A stretch of 64,000 nucleotides of DNA from Comamonadaceae bacterium. GTDB taxonomy: Bacteria > Pseudomonadota > Gammaproteobacteria > Burkholderiales > Burkholderiaceae_C. Shown piece after piece: positions 1-8,550 of this stretch; within the stretch, counting starts at the first letter, position 1; every line of letters begins with the position of its first letter. Below the pieces are notes generated by a model. It was given only the letters and a program-made list of their open reading frames with translations, ran no database searches and was not told the DNA's origin. The stretch covers positions 1 through 64,000 of the forward strand of contig JAAFIW010000020.1 of assembly GCA_013297875.1 (NCBI GenBank). Direction: 5' to 3'. The translations under genes were made by a program, and so were the position numbers.

Positions 1-89
1 TTTCTTCCTTTCGTTTGCTTGGCGGCTCACGATTGGAAGTTTCTGCGATGGACATCCATACCCACGCATACGTCAAACTGCTACTGTCT

Positions 90-106
90 CCCCGGCATAG
101 CCGGGG
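90..106 (-). terminator. hairpin after the first gene
   Basis: A perfect 7-bp stem (CCCCGGC / GCCGGGG) with a 3-base loop lies three bases past the stop codon of the leftward gene ending at 109. There is no clear T-run, so it may be a weak or Rho-assisted terminator. Confidence 0.5.
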
Positions 107-108
107 GA

Positions 109-798
109 TTACCTATTGGATTTAGTGGGTTCTTCTGCATAAAAACTAGCGAGCACACCACCCACAAAACCTACTGGATTTGCCAGGGTGCCAATACGAA
201 CAGCAACTCCGCCCAAGGAGGGTAAGTGCTGTGCTAGCCATGTCGTGCCGCTTGCCGCAACGCCAACAAGCTGAGTTCCCCCCGCATATCCGGCCCCTGC
301 CGCCACGCCACCCCCTAATCCTGCGACAACTTCTACTGCAACTCCACCTGAATCGCCTGCTTGATAAGCATTATTTGCCGAGGCAACTATTGCAGCGTCG
401 CCTGCGCGACCAAACAAGACGCCTGGGGCTTGTCGCTGATTGGCTGATGCAGTTACCTCGCTGGAGTCGATGCTTGCGTTCAATTGGCTGGGTATTGCTG
501 AGTGATCAGGAAACCCAATTGGCTTCAAAGGGGGTGGGGTATATTCAGGATTCGGCTCTGTAAATACAATTTTTCGGTCGGCATCGAATGTCTGAATCGA
601 TGTGTTTGTGACGGCATAGCCACCGAGCAAATTCCCGGTAGGCCCGAAGTTTTGTACTTGAAATGCGCCCGATCCCAGACTATCAACACTTTGTTTGCCG
701 ATATACACGTCATTTTCATAGTATAAATATTCCTTGTACAATAACGTTACCTGATTAATGGTTACGGTTATCCCTGGGCGCAAAGCAAGTTCATTCAT
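109..798 (-). CDS. hypothetical protein with Gly/Ala-rich hydrophobic C-terminus
   Basis: I do not recognise this 229-residue protein. The first ~85 residues are polar and Tyr-rich, a proline patch (PPPLKP) sits near residue 88, and the last ~90 residues are rich in Gly, Ala and Val, with stretches such as GLGGGVAAGAGYAGG that could contact or enter a membrane. Its ATG overlaps the TAA of the preceding gene by one base (TAATG), which implies translational coupling. It belongs to an AT-rich patch downstream of a broken surface/RHS-like gene, so an effector or immunity-type role is conceivable. No catalytic motif supports that. Confidence 0.6.
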   Translation of the reverse strand: MNELALRPGITVTINQVTLLYKEYLYYENDVYIGKQSVDSLGSGAFQVQNFGPTGNLLGGYAVTNTSIQTFDADRKIVFTEPNPEYTPPPLKPIGFPDHSAIPSQLNASIDSSEVTASANQRQAPGVLFGRAGDAAIVASANNAYQAGDSGGVAVEVVAGLGGGVAAGAGYAGGTQLVGVAASGTTWLAQHLPSLGGVAVRIGTLANPVGFVGGVLASFYAEEPTKSNR

Positions 799-1367
799 TA
801 TCTAAAATCCTCCGTTAATTTGGCAATGTATACTCCAACGCCCATGCCAATTAGGCCGAAAAGTATAAAAAATATTAGCCATCCGAGAGTTAATATGCCG
901 AGTATATTGCCAAACGCAAAGTTAATTGCTTCCCCCCGAAAACCAACGGTAGAGCGCTTGACATCTCTTTGCAACCAAATAATGGCTGAAAAAATAACGA
1001 TGCTAGGAAATACATATTTAACGCCGGAGTTACTATATATAGATGGGTTACTTTTGTCGATAAGATAGGTCGTAATTTTATAAAAAATCAAAAACATATA
1101 CAGCGACATAATAGGCCCACTCGCCCAAAGCCAACTCAATGAAAATAACATGCGCTCAGATACATAGCTGCCGTTTTTTGAGTATCGATCAATCATCGGA
1201 GCCCAATCAACCATTGTTTTGATGAAATCTTTTATTGATGGTGACTGGAGCATATCCCCAGATATAAACAGAATGGGCAGCGCAACAAAGAGCCACGGCG
1301 GGATCAGAAACGCAAGCAGCGGATGTTCTTTGACGAAATCCTTGAAGGTCTGAAAAGTTATAGACAT
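798..1367 (-). CDS. hypothetical multi-pass membrane protein
   Basis: About 189 residues from the ATG at 1367; an in-frame GTG at 1388 is an alternative start. Four hydrophobic segments are visible: one near residues 15-35, one around the MLFSLSW..FLIFYK region, one at YVFPSIVIFSAIIWL, and a long one near the C-terminus (GILTLGWLIFFILFGLIGMG). No family is recognised. It is clearly AT-richer than the rest of the window, which suggests transfer. It ends in a one-base overlap with the next gene, so the two are probably one transcript. Proximity to a decayed large surface protein would fit an immunity-type membrane protein, but that is only inference. Confidence 0.6.
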   Translation of the reverse strand: MSITFQTFKDFVKEHPLLAFLIPPWLFVALPILFISGDMLQSPSIKDFIKTMVDWAPMIDRYSKNGSYVSERMLFSLSWLWASGPIMSLYMFLIFYKITTYLIDKSNPSIYSNSGVKYVFPSIVIFSAIIWLQRDVKRSTVGFRGEAINFAFGNILGILTLGWLIFFILFGLIGMGVGVYIAKLTEDFR

Positions 1368-1633
1368 AACGAAGTTAAATTCAACCACGATGGAAGATAT
1401 ACAAAACTAACGCAGTAAGCCCGTTCGTTTGTGATCGATCTGATAGATGTGTTAGCACGCGATGCCGTCCCGGTGTTTGACCTGCTGTTGCCGTTGGCTT
1501 TATGTTGTTTTGCAGCAGGGTTGTGATTGTCTTGTTTCGTTACTGCTTTGCCAATATGGCGTTACAACTTTTGTTTGGATTGAAGTTGTTCAATCTAATA
1601 ACGTGATGTTTGTCACGGTATTTGAGCGATACG

Positions 1634-1700
1634 CGCTCCTATTTCAATAGCTAATTGAGCAGGATTTACCTGGGCGGGTGGGCTGTTTGGTGCATAAATG
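1634..1700 (+). repeat. dispersed TGCTTGAGCA element, degenerate copy
   Basis: The palindromic head (GCTCCTATTTCAATAGC), a degenerate core (TAATTGAGCA) and the TGGGCGGG..GGCTG tail are present. It lies at the 3' end of the pseudogene, antisense to it, and encodes the last residues of its tail. Confidence 0.6.
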
Positions 1701-2168
1701 GGGGTGTGGGACGTGCCGGAACCGTAGGGGCTGCTGCCGGGCGTGCCGGTGAATCCGCTGGGCAAGCTGCTGCCTGTTCCCAGCGCCTGCAGGTGTAGCC
1801 CCGGCATATTGCACCGCCCCCGCGCCCAGGGCCAGGCCCATCAGCGCGCCATTGAGGCCACCCCCCACGCCTGTACTTCCAAACAGGCAACTGCCTGCGC
1901 TGGCGATCATGTTGGCAGTGACTTCTTGTTGGGCCTGGGCGGCTGTGGTGGGGCCGGTGGGGGTGAAGGCGATGGGGGTGGCTGTACCCGGTTGAGCCCG
2001 TGCAGCGGTTTGCGCGGCAATCTGCGCCTGTGCGGCTTGTGCCTGCGGGCTCAAGGGGGCGCTGGTGATGCGGCCACTGCCTGCGCCTACGGTGAGGGTG
2101 GCGGGTGCGGCTGTTGGGCTGGCCGATACGGTGAAAGTAGTTCCTGCGCCTGTGGCTGCCTGACTGGC

Positions 2169-2360
2169 TCCCTCCCCTCCCGGGGGAGGGCGGGGGTGGG
2201 GGCTGGAAGCGCTGACCAACTGCCCGGCGACGACGGTCTGCGCCCCAGCGGTCTGGCCGCTGATGACGGTGGGTGCAGGGGCGGGTCTGGCTGGTTGGCT
2301 GTTGACTGGCGTTGTAGCGCTCGTGCCCCCTCCCCCACCCTCCCCCGGGAGGGGAGGGAG
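2169..2360. repeat. GC-rich inverted repeat pair inside the pseudogene
   Basis: The left arm at 2169-2204 (CCTCCCGGGGGAGGG, then GGGGGTGGGGG) and the right arm at 2322-2360 (GCCCCCTCCCCCACC, then CCCGGGAGGGG) are inverted copies flanking ~115 bp. The same layout occurs at 13847-13960 and 27166-27277, so this is a dispersed element. Here both arms are translated into Pro/Gly-rich peptide. Confidence 0.7.
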
Positions 2361-2909
2361 AGAAGCCAGGGGGGCAGAAGAAGGAAGCGCCCCCGTCACC
2401 AGCACCGTCTGGCGCGGCACTACAGGCGCATTCAAGCTGGCCTGCAAAGCCTGCAATTGCGCCATCAGCGCTTGCGTTCGCTGCGCGGCCTGCTGCTGCG
2501 CCACGGTTTGTGCCCAACCTGCAGGCAGGCTGCTTTGCACTTGGCCTGCAGTTGCAATCTGTTGGGCCTGCTGGCCAGCGGTTTGGCCGGTGAGCACGCG
2601 CCCGGCTGCCCCCTGGGTGATGCGGGCATCGCCTACCGTCAGGGTCACTTGGGTTTGTTTGGTGGTGTTGGCCACCGTGAAAGCGGTGGTGGTGGTCAGC
2701 TGGCCTGCGGTGACGGTGATGTGTTTGTTGACCACGGTCAGCCAGGCGGTGTGGGCTGCGGCCAGGGCACCGGCCGTTGTCATCGTAGTAGCGGGTTTGC
2801 GCCACGCCGCTGGCGTCCGTGTAGTGCAGACGAATCCGGTCCTGGTTGTCCTGGCCGGGTTGCAGCACGTAGCCGATCTGGGGCAGGCTTCTACGGGTTT
2901 GACCGCACC

Positions 2910-3446
2910 TCAACCGGCGAAAAGCCCACCCTGCTTCAGCTCGACCGGCACCACCCGCTCCACCGCACGCACCCCATCACCCACTCTGATGGCACCACCC
3001 GTGAGCACGCGTGCAGTCATGCCGCCGTGCCCGCGCATGGCGGCGTAACCGCCGGGGCCGATTTCGGATTCCATGCGTGAGCAGGGCTGGCAGGGGCCCA
3101 TGATTTCCAGCACCGCGTCACCCACCTGCACGTGCGCCGTGCGCAGCGCCACCAGGTTGATGCCCGAGACCACGATGTTGCGACGCAGGCGCACCGGGTC
3201 AACTGAATCAACGCCCGCCAGCTGGGCGATCACCGGCAGGTGCTCGGCCTGAATCAGCGTGACCTGGCGGGTGGACAACTCGGCTTCACCCCGACGGCCC
3301 AGCCGGTCGTCAGCCAGGCCAATTTTTGCCAGCGCCACGGTTTCGACGATCTGGCGCGCCGGGTTGCGCGGCGTGTCGCGCACGATGATGGCCTGAACCC
3401 GGCCCTGAACGTGAGGTGGTTTGTTGAGTTCGTGGATGGTTTTCAT
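2910..3446 (-). CDS. MOSC domain-containing protein
   Basis: The 178-residue length suits a small stand-alone MOSC (molybdenum cofactor sulfurase C-terminal) protein. The conserved Cys region is visible as MGPCQPCSRME, preceded by the RRNIVVSGINL segment typical of MOSC proteins. Family members bind sulfur or the molybdenum cofactor, usually through the conserved Cys, but the substrate of most small bacterial members is unknown. The gene starts at an ATG at 3446 and is followed at once by the pseudogene remnant, whose reading begins within its last bases. Nothing nearby indicates a dedicated molybdoenzyme partner. Confidence 0.85.
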   Translation of the reverse strand: MKTIHELNKPPHVQGRVQAIIVRDTPRNPARQIVETVALAKIGLADDRLGRRGEAELSTRQVTLIQAEHLPVIAQLAGVDSVDPVRLRRNIVVSGINLVALRTAHVQVGDAVLEIMGPCQPCSRMESEIGPGGYAAMRGHGGMTARVLTGGAIRVGDGVRAVERVVPVELKQGGLFAG

Positions 3447-3457
3447 GGGGTTGTTGC

Positions 3458-3515
3458 GCTATATATTTAATAGCTGCTTGAGCAGACTATTCAAGGGCTG
3501 GAGCAGGTTTTTAGT
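3458..3515 (+). repeat. dispersed TGCTTGAGCA element, intergenic copy
   Basis: Head GCTATATATTTAATAGC, core TGCTTGAGCA intact, then AGGGCTGGAGCAGG. It sits upstream of the MOSC gene, between it and the SapC-family gene. Confidence 0.8.
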
Positions 3516-3534
3516 CAGTAGGTAGTGAACCGAT

Positions 3535-3628
3535 GACAAATGACCGCCGCCTGCAGCGTGCATGACAGAGGACAGACTCCTTACGAATCATTTGTCATGT
3601 CGGTGCATGGCACCGACGGTCATTTGTC
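3535..3628. repeat. nested inverted repeats at the 3' end of the SapC-family gene
   Basis: A perfect 12-bp inverted repeat, GACAAATGACCG (3535-3546) and CGGTCATTTGTC (3617-3628), encloses a second hairpin with 8-bp arms (GTCGGTGC / GCACCGAC, 3599-3617). A further copy of CATTTGTC lies at the stop codon. The hairpin overlaps the last codons of the leftward gene and may act in termination. Confidence 0.6.
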
Positions 3629-4385
3629 GTCGAGCTGGCGGCAACGGAGCAGGCTGCATCGAGACCTTTCGCTCGGCCATGCGGTCTATCAGCCTTTGCA
3701 TATTGGTCAGCGAGGCCAGGTGCAGCGACAGCCAGTGCAGGTCGCCCGCGCGAAACATGGCCAGCACCTGGGTGTCGTCCAGGGCCAGCAGCTTTTTTTC
3801 GTCGACCACCATCAAACCGTTGACGGTGAAGCTGCGGCCATCGGTCAGGTCAGCCTTGGCGTTCATGTCGGTGAGCAGACCGGCGGCCACTACGCGCTGG
3901 CAGAAGGCATCGGTGCGCTGGTATTCCTGTTGAAACTTGGTGAGAAATTCCACTGCGTTTTGCAGAAATTCGGTGCTGTGGCCTTGCGCATCAAACAAGG
4001 CCTGGCCATTGGGGTCGCGCAGGTTGTTGCAGGCTTCATCGATGCACACGCCCATGTCGGCACCGGGCATCTGGGCCAGTACAAAGGGGTAGCGGCGCAC
4101 AAAGGCGGGTATGTACTTGGCATCCCACACGGCCTGGCCGTCGTTGCTCACATACAGGTTTTCCTGGGCACGCAAACCCAATATCACCACCGGAATGGTT
4201 TTGCCGCCGCTGCGGGTGAACACGATGGCGTATTCCTTGGCCGCTTCGTTGAACTCGACGCCGGCCAGGTACAGCGAGTTGGCACGGCTGGCAAACGCAA
4301 AGCCCAGGGTGGGGCCCACGCGCAGCGCACGATGGGTCTCGCGGTTAAGCAGCACAGGCTTTTCATAAAACGCGGTGTCGGTCAT
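3588..4385 (-). CDS. SapC family protein
   Basis: 265 residues matching the SapC superfamily seen beside S-layer or TonB-receptor genes and often as a stand-alone gene in Proteobacteria. Typical features are the N-terminal PVLLNRETHRALRV block, the RRYPFVL segment and the acidic CIDEACNNL region. The function is not established; a role with surface layers or outer-membrane receptors is the usual guess. The start is set at the ATG at 4385, six bases after an AAGGA ribosome-binding site. It lies 10 bp downstream of the CorC-type gene and is probably co-transcribed with it. The last codons fall in a hairpin. Confidence 0.8.
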   Translation of the reverse strand: MTDTAFYEKPVLLNRETHRALRVGPTLGFAFASRANSLYLAGVEFNEAAKEYAIVFTRSGGKTIPVVILGLRAQENLYVSNDGQAVWDAKYIPAFVRRYPFVLAQMPGADMGVCIDEACNNLRDPNGQALFDAQGHSTEFLQNAVEFLTKFQQEYQRTDAFCQRVVAAGLLTDMNAKADLTDGRSFTVNGLMVVDEKKLLALDDTQVLAMFRAGDLHWLSLHLASLTNMQRLIDRMAERKVSMQPAPLPPARRQMTVGAMHRHDK

Positions 4386-4394
4386 CAAATGTCC

Positions 4395-5714
4395 TTAAGG
4401 CATGTCGTCGTCATCAGCGCGATCGGCAGAGGCGCGCATCGGTGAGGCCAGCAGTTTGTCGATGCGCTTGCCGTCCAGGTCCACCACCTCAAACAGCCAA
4501 CCTGCGCATTCAATGCGCTCGCCGGTGGCGGGCATGTGGCCGCTCACGGCCATCATCAAGCCGGCGACGGTGTTGTAGCGGCCCTTGTCTTCACCGGGCA
4601 GCTCGCGCAGGTTCAGGCGGGCTTTCAGCTCGGCCACCGGCATCAGGCCATCGAGCAGCCAGGAGCCGTCGTCGCGCGGTGTGGCCCAGGCGTCAGACGG
4701 CGCGCCGGGTTGCAGCTCGCCGGTGATGGCTTCCAGCAGGTCGCGCGGCGTCATCACGCCCTGCACCACACCGTATTCGTCCACCACAAACACCATGCGG
4801 CCCGACTTTTCACGAAACTGCTCCAACAGCTCCATGCCGGTCAGCGTCTCGGGCACAAACAGCGCGGGCAGCGCGTGTTTTTCGACCGGGCTATCAGGCT
4901 GCTGGGGCGACAGCTCCAGCAAGCGCCCCACGCTGATCACGCCCACCACATCGTCCAGCGAGCCCCGGCACACCGGGTACCACGAATGCGCGCCGCCTTT
5001 GCCCGCCTGGGCCAGGCACTGGGCCACCGTGAGCTGCGCACCCAGCCATTCAATGTCAGAGCGCGGCACCATGAGCGAGGTCAGGGGCCGGTCGTCCAGA
5101 TGAAACACGTTTTGCACCATCTGCTGCTCATGCCGCTCGATCACACCGGCGTCCACCCCCTCTTCCAGGCTGTGGGCAATTTCTTCTTCGGTCATGCCGC
5201 GGGTGGCGGTGGTGTCGATGCGCAGCAGCTTGAGGGTGCCTTGGGTCGTGACGGTGAGCAGTGCCACAAACGGGCTGGCCGCACGTGCCAGCCAGCGCAT
5301 GGGGCGCGACACCCAGCGCGCCACCAGCTCGGGGTAGAGCTGGCCAATGCGCTTGGGCACCAGCTCGCCAAAGATGATGGTGGTGAAAGTGATCAAGGTC
5401 ACCACAATGCCGGTGGCGGTGATTTTTGAGGCTTTTTCAGCCAGGCCCAAACTGCTCAGCCAGGTCGCCAGGTCGTCGCTGAACGCCGCTTCGCCCACGA
5501 TGCCGTTGAGCATGCCAATCGAGGTGATGCCGATCTGCACCGTGGACAAAAACCGGGTGGGCTCATCCATCAGCTTCAGGGCAGCTTGCGAGCCGTGGTC
5601 GCCGGCTTCTGCCAGTGCTGCCAGGCGCGCTTTGCGGCTGGACGACAGGGCCATTTCTGACATGGCAAACACACCGTTGAGCAGGGTCAACAGCGCGATC
5701 AATAAAAAGTCCAT
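4395..5714 (-). CDS. CNNM/CorC-type hemolysin family membrane protein
   Basis: 439 residues with the standard order of the family: an N-terminal DUF21/CNNM transmembrane domain (about residues 1-180, with GELVPKRIGQ), a pair of CBS domains (about 200-335, with VPRSDIEWL and VFVVDEYGVVQGVMTPRDLL), and a C-terminal CorC_HlyC domain (about 355-430). Family members are linked to Mg/Co efflux and ion homeostasis; the name hemolysin is historical. The start codon is only 24 bp from that of divergently read apaH, so the promoters must overlap the opposing genes. A hydrophobic first segment and an acidic C-terminus (DDDDMP) are visible. Confidence 0.88.
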   Translation of the reverse strand: MDFLLIALLTLLNGVFAMSEMALSSSRKARLAALAEAGDHGSQAALKLMDEPTRFLSTVQIGITSIGMLNGIVGEAAFSDDLATWLSSLGLAEKASKITATGIVVTLITFTTIIFGELVPKRIGQLYPELVARWVSRPMRWLARAASPFVALLTVTTQGTLKLLRIDTTATRGMTEEEIAHSLEEGVDAGVIERHEQQMVQNVFHLDDRPLTSLMVPRSDIEWLGAQLTVAQCLAQAGKGGAHSWYPVCRGSLDDVVGVISVGRLLELSPQQPDSPVEKHALPALFVPETLTGMELLEQFREKSGRMVFVVDEYGVVQGVMTPRDLLEAITGELQPGAPSDAWATPRDDGSWLLDGLMPVAELKARLNLRELPGEDKGRYNTVAGLMMAVSGHMPATGERIECAGWLFEVVDLDGKRIDKLLASPMRASADRADDDDMP

Positions 5715-5738
5715 GAACTGCGGGGAGAATCAAACACC

Positions 5739-6569
5739 ATGGCACTTTACTTGATAGGCGATGTGCAGGGCTGCGACGAACCCTTGGGGCGTTTGCTGGC
5801 CCTCATCGATTTTTCCCCCAGCCGCGACACGATTTACCTGTTGGGCGATCTGGTCAACCGCGGCCCCGACTCGGCTGGCGTGCTGCGTCGCCTGCGCAGC
5901 TATGGTCACTCAGCACTATGCATTTTGGGCAACCACGATCTGAGCCTGCTGGCTGTGGCCCACGGCGCACGCCAACCGGGTAGCCGCGACACCCTGGACA
6001 GCGTGCTGCAGGCCCCCGACCGCCCCGCCCTGCTCGACTGGCTGCGCCACCGCCCGCTGGCGCTGTATGCCCATGGCATGTTGATGGTGCACGCCGGTGT
6101 GCTGCCGCAATGGACCTTGCCGCAAACCCTGGAGCTGGCCCACGAGGTGCAACAGGCCATCCGCAGCCCCGACGCCGCCCATTTTTTTACCCAGATGTAT
6201 GGCAACGAGCCCAACCGGTGGCACGACAAACTCAAAGGTGCCGACCGTCTGCGCCTGATCGTTAACGCCCTGACCCGCCTGCGTTTTTTCAACCGCGACG
6301 GCACGGTGGAGCTGAAAACCAGCGCCCCGCCCGCCCGCGCGCCCAAGGGCCTGGTGCCGTGGTTTGACATGCCCGAGCGCCAGACCGCCAGCACCCCCAT
6401 TGCCTTCGGTCATTGGTCACAGCTGGGGCTGTTGCGCCGGCCCGATGTGCTGTCGCTGGACACCGGCTGCGTGTGGGGCGGCCAGCTCAGCGCGCTGCGC
6501 CTGGGCAGCACGCGGGCGCAGGACGAGTTGATTCAGGTGCCCTGCGAAGCGTGTTCGGCGGTGGAATAG
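5739..6569 (+). CDS. apaH: bis(5'-nucleosyl)-tetraphosphatase, symmetrical
   Basis: 276 residues, the normal ApaH length. The enzyme splits Ap4A into two ADP and also acts on Np4-capped RNA. The metallophosphatase signatures are all present: GDVQGC near residue 7, GDLVNRGPDS near 37 and GNHD near 67, with later His residues including GHWSQ. A GGGGAGA ribosome-binding site precedes the ATG. The gene stands alone, divergent from the CorC-type gene and convergent with the LysR gene to its right. Confidence 0.93.
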   Translation: MALYLIGDVQGCDEPLGRLLALIDFSPSRDTIYLLGDLVNRGPDSAGVLRRLRSYGHSALCILGNHDLSLLAVAHGARQPGSRDTLDSVLQAPDRPALLDWLRHRPLALYAHGMLMVHAGVLPQWTLPQTLELAHEVQQAIRSPDAAHFFTQMYGNEPNRWHDKLKGADRLRLIVNALTRLRFFNRDGTVELKTSAPPARAPKGLVPWFDMPERQTASTPIAFGHWSQLGLLRRPDVLSLDTGCVWGGQLSALRLGSTRAQDELIQVPCEACSAVE

Positions 6570-6713
6570 CAGCAGCTGCGGTTTCGCAATCGCAAACACC
6601 GGTCGGGCTGTTCTCTTACGCTGCCAGCGTCTTTTGGCTGACGGCTTGCACGCCCCGCAGTTTCTAAATCGAGTCGGCTTTGATCTTTTTGGCGGTTCAG
6701 CCCAGCTATCTAT

Positions 6714-6750
6714 TAATCAAGTAGCTACAAAAATAGTAGCAATTCAGTCC
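6714..6750. repeat. truncated copies of the dispersed element head
   Basis: Two overlapping palindrome heads (GCTATCTATTAATCAAGTAGC-like and TAGCTACAAAAATAGTAGC) lie between apaH and the LysR gene. The TGCTTGAGCA core and the tail are lacking. Confidence 0.45.
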
Positions 6751-6765
6751 GGCCTGTTGATCAGA

Positions 6766-7692
6766 TCACCGCCTCGTGCCGGGCTCCAGGCCAGCCATGA
6801 TTCCTGGAACGACTTCGCGCAAGTGGTCGGCAAACTCCAGCAAGTGCGGTGCCTGGGTGCCATTTTTCGACCAACTTGCCTCAAAACTGAGGGTGACTTC
6901 GCGGCCCGATTTGTCGGCAATTGGAAAGGATGCGCGCGCACTCGCCACGACCTTTGAACTGGGGACGATTGCACAGCCGATTCCCAATAACGCCCACTCT
7001 TGCAGCACCTGATAACTCATGGCTTCGCCCGAGTATTCATGCAGCTTGCGCCGCTGGCTACGAAACAGTGCGCGGGTTGCGCGGGACAAGCCGCAGGCAT
7101 CGGGAACCATCACAAAGATTTCATCCGCAATGTCTTTGATCTGTACCGATGGGCCACGCGGGCCGTGGGTCTGCACCGTACCCCGCGGGATGAAGCGCAG
7201 CGGTTCCTCATACAAAAATGTTGTCGTCCACGGCCCTTTGTTGACGTTGGCAACCCCGAAAACAAAATCTAGCAGCCCGTCATCCAGCATGCGGTAGAGA
7301 TCCGTGAGGTTCATCTCGCGCAACACCACCTCAACATCGGCATTGCGCAAGCGAAATGGCTCAATCATCAGTCCCAACAGGCTTGAACTTACCAGCGGTG
7401 AGGTGCCAATACGAATCAAACGCTTGTGAGGACTGAGGAACACCTGAGCTTGGTGAACCAGGCAGGTCTGTGCGCTTAGCACCTCATTGATGTAGGGCAA
7501 GACATGCACCCCAAAGGGCGTTAGCGCGACATGCCGGGTTGTGCGCACAAACAAACGCTCGCCCAACTCGTTTTCCAGCTGCGCAATGCCGTTAGACAGC
7601 GTCGGTTGGGTGACACAACACTGGGCAGCCGCAGCCGTGAACGACCCGGTGGAAGCTACAGCACTGGCAAAGCGAAGTTGGCTGAGATTCAT
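6766..7692 (-). CDS. LysR family transcriptional regulator
   Basis: 308 residues with an N-terminal LysR helix-turn-helix (residues ~1-60: FASAVASTGSFTAAA, TQPTLSNGIAQLE) and a periplasmic-binding-like effector domain. It is transcribed away from the pair of small paralogous genes at 7814 and 8135. The 120-bp space between contains a dyad GTAAA-N7-TTTAC, so it probably regulates that pair and itself. The effector is unknown. Confidence 0.9.
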   Translation of the reverse strand: MNLSQLRFASAVASTGSFTAAAAQCCVTQPTLSNGIAQLENELGERLFVRTTRHVALTPFGVHVLPYINEVLSAQTCLVHQAQVFLSPHKRLIRIGTSPLVSSSLLGLMIEPFRLRNADVEVVLREMNLTDLYRMLDDGLLDFVFGVANVNKGPWTTTFLYEEPLRFIPRGTVQTHGPRGPSVQIKDIADEIFVMVPDACGLSRATRALFRSQRRKLHEYSGEAMSYQVLQEWALLGIGCAIVPSSKVVASARASFPIADKSGREVTLSFEASWSKNGTQAPHLLEFADHLREVVPGIMAGLEPGTRR

Positions 7693-7717
7693 CGTTTATT
7701 TATAACATTTGAAAATA

Positions 7718-7746
7718 ATTCGCATGTAAAAAGACAATTTACGAAT
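7718..7746. promoter_or_regulatory. dyad in the LysR/divergent-gene intergenic region
   Basis: GTAAA (7726-7730) and TTTAC (7738-7742) are inverted with 7 bases between, flanked by ATTCG and CGAAT (7718-7722, 7742-7746). The position between the regulator and its divergent target suits a LysR binding site. Confidence 0.45.
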
Positions 7747-7813
7747 AAGTGGCAGGGCGCGTAGTCTTCATACAAGTCAGTATCCCGCTGGCTAAACCTG
7801 AAGGAAAACAACC

Positions 7814-8095
7814 ATGGTCTACTTACAAATCAGTCTCAACGTCGTGGCGGAAAATCGTCCTGCTGCCGCTGCGGTCTACACCCAATTCAAAGACCTGTTT
7901 CTGGCGCAGGCGAAAGGTGCGCAATCCAAGGAGCTGCTGCTGCGCGATGAAGACGTGCAGGTTCTGCATGGCTTCGATTCAGTCGAGAACGCCAACGCCT
8001 ACCTGGCCAGCAAACTCTTCAACCAAGACGTGGTCACCGGGCTGAGCCCGCTGCTGCAAGGCCCGCCCGATGTGCGCGTCTACGCGTCGGCCTGA
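7814..8095 (+). CDS. small ABM-like alpha/beta-barrel protein, cytoplasmic paralog
   Basis: 93 residues without a signal peptide. The layout (beta strand YLQISLNV, helix, strand, strand QVLHGF, helix, strand VRVYAS) resembles the ferredoxin-like dimeric alpha/beta barrel of antibiotic-biosynthesis-monooxygenase (ABM) proteins. That is a fold-level guess, and no catalytic residue can be named. The block SKELLLRDEDVQVLHGF is shared exactly with the next gene. Both genes carry the same upstream sequence TGAAGGAAAAC with the ribosome-binding site. They form a pair under the divergent LysR gene. Confidence 0.75.
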   Translation: MVYLQISLNVVAENRPAAAAVYTQFKDLFLAQAKGAQSKELLLRDEDVQVLHGFDSVENANAYLASKLFNQDVVTGLSPLLQGPPDVRVYASA

Positions 8096-8134
8096 CCCAT
8101 CCCAAACCATTCCCATTTTTTGAAGGAAAACTCG

Positions 8135-8509
8135 ATGACAACCAGATCACAACACCCGATGGCCAAACCCTTGTCTGCTGCGCTCATCGCGTTGGCCATG
8201 GCCTTGCCTGGCTTTGCAGGTGCGCAGACGGCATACCTGGAAATCACACTGAAGGTCGACGCACAGGATCGGGCCGCCGCAGGAGCGATTTACGCCAAGT
8301 TCAAAAAGCCATTTTTGACCCAAGTTCCGGGTGCAACGTCAAAGGAGCTTCTGCTGCGCGACGAAGATGTCCAGGTTCTTCATGGGTTTGCCACCCGCAG
8401 GCAAGCCGAGGCTTACCTGAGCAGCGATATCTTCACCAAGGATGTGGTGGTCGGCCTCAAGCCCTTGCTCAAGGCAGACCCTGAAGTTCGTATCTATTCG
8501 AGCCACTGA
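8135..8509 (+). CDS. small ABM-like protein, exported paralog
   Basis: About 124 residues from the ATG at 8135, preceded by GAAGGA; an upstream in-frame TTG at 8120 lies inside the ribosome-binding site and is rejected. The N-terminus is a clear signal peptide (LSAALIALAMALPGFAGAQ, cleavage near AGA/QT). The mature part is a close paralog of the preceding 93-residue protein, including the invariant SKELLLRDEDVQVLHGF block. The two therefore put the same domain in two compartments. The function is unknown. Confidence 0.78.
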   Translation: MTTRSQHPMAKPLSAALIALAMALPGFAGAQTAYLEITLKVDAQDRAAAGAIYAKFKKPFLTQVPGATSKELLLRDEDVQVLHGFATRRQAEAYLSSDIFTKDVVVGLKPLLKADPEVRIYSSH

Positions 8510-8550
8510 AGTTTGCGGCGGCACGTGTTCACTGCAAGGCGAACCTGCTC

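Larger units (their letters stand above)
1613..2913 (-). pseudogene. decayed large surface/RHS-like protein fragment
   Basis: Three reading-frame pieces fit together as one former gene. The first, just after the MOSC gene, encodes a YD-repeat-like stretch (QPGQDNQDRIRLHYTDASG, then QTRYYDDNG). Near 2770 coding shifts frame into an Ala/Thr/Gln-rich region with coiled-coil-like repeats (about 2765-1790). Near 1770 it shifts again to a Ser/Pro/Gly-rich tail ending in NPAQLAIEIGARIAQIP, which is encoded by a copy of the dispersed repeat. The 5' end is missing at the MOSC gene. Two arms of a GC-rich inverted repeat (2169-2204 and 2322-2360) lie inside it and are read through. Sequencing error at the two shifts cannot be excluded. 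Assignment to RHS proteins is weak. Confidence 0.5.

Noticed and set aside
1743-3080. Long rightward open frame of 445 codons
   Set aside because: It lies opposite the pseudogene and the MOSC gene, is rich in Arg/Cys/Gly with no domain, and arises from GC-rich antisense.
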